From IMG/VR virus record IMGVR_UViG_3300050343_000224, positions 1-55,155 of that record: DNA of 55,155 nucleotides; one strand, 5' to 3'. The DNA is from a virus. The position numbers and the translations under genes are program-made. The notes beneath the pieces were generated by a model that did no database searches, was not told the DNA's origin, and saw only the letters and a program-made list of their open reading frames with translations. Positions 52,478 to 55,155 of the stretch are shown piece by piece; the stretch's first letter is position 1, and each line of letters opens with the position of its first letter.

Positions 52478-55155
52478 TGCTGAATCCAAACCGCCAAATT
52501 GCTTTACTGCCGCAGGATCGGCAGATCATGCAGCTCACGGGGATGAGCGAAAAGGATTACCGCTTTTTCATGCGGCAAGCAATTCTGCATTCCAAGTTGC
52601 GACCTGGAGAGCCAACAGCATTTGTTGACCCAGTGTCAATTCTGATTCAGCTAGTCATTGGCATTGCCTTAACTTATTTAGCGACATTATTGGCCCCAAA
52701 ACCAAAAGCACCAGAAGCGCAAAACCTCGATTCCAAGACGGTCCAGGGTCAGAATCTAGTCAATGGCTCACGTTTTACGCCTAAAAGCGGTTTTGACTCT
52801 GTTCAAAACGTAGTTGAGCTGGGCTCTGTTGTACCACTTGTATATGCAAATAGGCAGTTTATCGACGGCATCGCTTATGGCGGAGTAAGAGTTAATACGA
52901 ATTTAATTTGGTCGCAAATTTACAGCATTGGTGGCGGCCAACTATTAAGAGCAGTGTTTTTAATAGGTGAAGCCAGTATCACAAATTTGGATGCAGAGCA
53001 GTTTGCCATTGGTAACAACTTGATCAACGGTTATGACTTGAACAGTGACTTTGGGCGAATAACAATTTATTCGAGCCCTGATGGGGGGCGTCTTTCGTCT
53101 TCTGATCGCATTGCTGGGCAACTCGCTGCAAACGATACAGGCAACGCTCAAAATGCTGGCGGTGGTGACGTGTTTCAGGTTCGCGGTTTAGGTAATGCTT
53201 GGACAACTGATTTCTGTTATGTCTCCACCCCAAGCAACCAAACGGCATTTGGGGTTTATGGATTTATTGGAAACAACTTTTCATTTAGGGTAAACCCGTC
53301 ATTCCGTACCGCTCGTAAAGCCGAAACTAGATCCGATGGTGAACTTAACTGCGCCGCAGACTGGCAGCAAAGGGCCGAGCGCAATAAACAGAATTACATT
53401 TTCCCAGGGCGTGTTGGCGCTATTGGTGGCTCAGACACTCTGACCAGTCTGGCTGTCGGTGATGATGTAACTGTAACAATTTACTCAAGCTCCGACATAC
53501 AGCGAGTATTTCAGCAAGGTGGCGATGAAGGCGAGGCTAGTTGCGGCGACGTAGGTCAAGCTGTCGCTTCTCGTCAAAGATCCAATGACGAACAGATTAA
53601 CTACGGAGACCTTTACCGAATCGGCAGCGCATTAGCAATATGCAAGCAAAGGTCAGATGAAGTTTTCGTTTCTGATGCAGATAATGATCCTGTCGGTGGT
53701 GGGACGACAACCACTGCAATATTTGAAGTTATTCGTGCTGGTCAGGCGAACTTGTGGACCGCTGGGACGGTGCAGGCAGCTGGTGGTTATAACGCCACAC
53801 AGAGCAGCCACATTATGCAGGCGGCAGAAGCAATCTTTTCAACTGAACGTCAGGGACGTGTAGTTGAAGTCGGGATCCGCAGCAATCTTCAGGTAAACAT
53901 TTCAGGGCTTTGTAATTTCAAAGACGCTAGGGGCTACGAGCGCATTGATTTTGATGCTTGCGATAAAGATGATGGCAAAGACATTGATGATGCAAACCTG
54001 ACGAATTTTATTAGCGGTCAGTACAGCACATTCGAGACACGTTATTCATTTTTTCGTGTCAGCTACCGGGTTGCTGGATCCAATGACTCTTACACCGACT
54101 TGAATCAACTATTTGGCGTCAGGAGCACAACAGGAGTTGCAGTATATAACTATCTGCGTTTTGAATTTGCTGACGTTCGCCGCTGGGAGATTCGCATGAC
54201 CCCGATCAGCGGCTGGGAAATAAGAAACAATATTGCAACGGGGGATCTTGAGGTATTAGATCCGCACCTTGGCAATCTCAGGACCGTAACGAGTGGCAAC
54301 GTCAATGTGTCTTTCACAGGCGAACAGGTGGCGCGTAGCCAGGACACATTTGCTATTCAAAGTTTGTCCCCACTAGAGACCGAGATTTCTGGTGTTGATA
54401 CAGCGGGAATGACTGTCGGCAAGGGTTATCAAGCTGGCACGTATAACGTAACTCTTGATGCCACGACTGGTTCTGGTCGAAACGCACAAGCCACGATTGT
54501 GGTGACAGTGCCGTTAATTGGGGGATCGCCTGATCCCGCAGGCGGCAGCATCACAAGCTTCACTCTCACAGACGGCGGCAGTTTGTTCCAAGTGGGTAAC
54601 ACGCTACAGATTCGTGATCCACTTAGTGTGTCTGGGTTGATAGACCCAGCGGTTGCGATAAGCCCAGTATTCCAAATTAACGTCACAAGCGTCATTAAAA
54701 AAGATCTTGGGACAGGTTTTGATGATGATGATGAGTTCTACGCGGATGCCTACGCTCGTTTAGCCGAATCATTTATTTATAACGAAATCACTGCCAGTAC
54801 CAGCCAGCCAGAGCATCAAGTTGTTTACATCAATTCCATTACGACCAACACCAGCACGCCGAATTATGACAACATGGCGATTGTCGGCATGAACATTCGC
54901 AGCAGCAAAGAGATTAGGACACTGAATCAATTTAGTGTTTATGTGAATAGTGGGATCAATGCCACGTCAAGCTTTCCTGAAGTACTGCTAGACCTGCTGA
55001 CAAATGACAGGTACGGAACCGGACAAGTTTTAAGTTCTGCTCAAATTGATCAAGCGAGTTTTACTGCGGCGTCCACGTTCACTTACAACCGCCGATATTT
55101 CTTTGATGGAGCGGTCAGCGACAAAATCAATATCCGGTCATGGGGAGCACAGACG
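52477..55155 (+). CDS. Tail tip / host-specificity protein (gpJ-like), N-terminal part, 893 aa visible
   Basis: The frame starts with ATG at 52477 and is still open at the window end, with codon boundaries in step with the C-terminal part at base 1. Features include a hydrophobic helix (VSILIQLVIGIALTYLATLL) near residue 55, QNVVELGSVVPLVYANRQFI, the RIDFDACDKDDGKD region, and DAYARLAESFIYNEITASTS near residue 735, a signature of gpJ-type proteins. It forms the central tail tip that contacts the host surface. Joined product is about 1,160 residues. The N-terminal hydrophobic helix may mark a segment near the tube mouth. Confidence 0.85.
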   Translation, partial: MLNPNRQIALLPQDRQIMQLTGMSEKDYRFFMRQAILHSKLRPGEPTAFVDPVSILIQLVIGIALTYLATLLAPKPKAPEAQNLDSKTVQGQNLVNGSRFTPKSGFDSVQNVVELGSVVPLVYANRQFIDGIAYGGVRVNTNLIWSQIYSIGGGQLLRAVFLIGEASITNLDAEQFAIGNNLINGYDLNSDFGRITIYSSPDGGRLSSSDRIAGQLAANDTGNAQNAGGGDVFQVRGLGNAWTTDFCYVSTPSNQTAFGVYGFIGNNFSFRVNPSFRTARKAETRSDGELNCAADWQQRAERNKQNYIFPGRVGAIGGSDTLTSLAVGDDVTVTIYSSSDIQRVFQQGGDEGEASCGDVGQAVASRQRSNDEQINYGDLYRIGSALAICKQRSDEVFVSDADNDPVGGGTTTTAIFEVIRAGQANLWTAGTVQAAGGYNATQSSHIMQAAEAIFSTERQGRVVEVGIRSNLQVNISGLCNFKDARGYERIDFDACDKDDGKDIDDANLTNFISGQYSTFETRYSFFRVSYRVAGSNDSYTDLNQLFGVRSTTGVAVYNYLRFEFADVRRWEIRMTPISGWEIRNNIATGDLEVLDPHLGNLRTVTSGNVNVSFTGEQVARSQDTFAIQSLSPLETEISGVDTAGMTVGKGYQAGTYNVTLDATTGSGRNAQATIVVTVPLIGGSPDPAGGSITSFTLTDGGSLFQVGNTLQIRDPLSVSGLIDPAVAISPVFQINVTSVIKKDLGTGFDDDDEFYADAYARLAESFIYNEITASTSQPEHQVVYINSITTNTSTPNYDNMAIVGMNIRSSKEIRTLNQFSVYVNSGINATSSFPEVLLDLLTNDRYGTGQVLSSAQIDQASFTAASTFTYNRRYFFDGAVSDKINIRSWGAQT

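Noticed and set aside
1-55155. Integrated prophage or temperate phage
   Set aside because: No integrase, attachment-site pair, excisionase or clear repressor was found, and the ends join in frame within a phage gene. A weak possibility remains that the HTH gene is a repressor.

Overview
The window reads as one essentially complete genome of a lambda-like, long-tailed (siphovirus-type) double-stranded DNA phage, most likely a phage of a marine or freshwater cyanobacterium. The phage assignment rests on a full lambda-order morphogenesis module: Nu1-like small terminase, GpA-type large terminase, gpW-like joiner, portal, protease-capsid fusion, head-tail proteins, tail tube, G/GT chaperone with a -1 frameshift, tape measure and J-like tip protein. 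The cyanobacterial assignment is an inference from a ThyX of the type common in cyanobacteria, an NblA-like small protein, HIP1-like repeat sequence and many small proteins that resemble cyanophage families. No integrase, transposase, tRNA or CRISPR was seen.

The genome appears circular or circularly permuted in this assembly. The J-like reading frame runs off the right end (52477-55155) and resumes in frame at base 1, and the last nine bases repeat the first nine. If that repeat is counted once, the circle is 55,146 bp.

Layout: (1) 1-11382, plus strand: end of the tip protein, tail proteins, a large fibre, receptor-binding and lectin-like proteins, small membrane proteins and a two-domain endolysin. 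(2) 11395-12591: dCTP deaminase and an HNH endonuclease. (3) 25328 down to 12588, minus strand: a long, tightly overlapping early operon with a ParB-like protein, an HTH regulator, SF2 helicase, VRR nuclease, DEDD exonuclease, RecE-like exonuclease, ThyX and many tiny genes. (4) 25590-32210, plus strand: primase-helicase, a candidate origin, a gpZ-like protein, NblA-like protein, a ligase adenylation domain, dNMP kinase and small proteins. (5) 32211-35693: an unusual block of three genes with strong GAG/CTC word bias, flanked by two different tandem-repeat arrays and ending next to the terminase genes, where a cos site is expected. (6) 35694-55155, plus strand: packaging, head and tail genes.

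How it works together: dCTP deaminase supplies dUTP, ThyX makes dTMP and the dNMP kinase phosphorylates it. The primase-helicase probably starts replication with a host polymerase, since no DNA polymerase gene was found. RecE-like exonuclease and helicase provide recombination functions. Terminase packages DNA into an HK97-fold capsid whose protease and shell protein are encoded as one polypeptide. Holin-like peptides and the endolysin release progeny.

The least explained elements are a small intergenic sequence at 13.5 kb that can fold into two hairpins with complementary loops, and the repeat-flanked GAG/CTC block at 32.7-35.4 kb.
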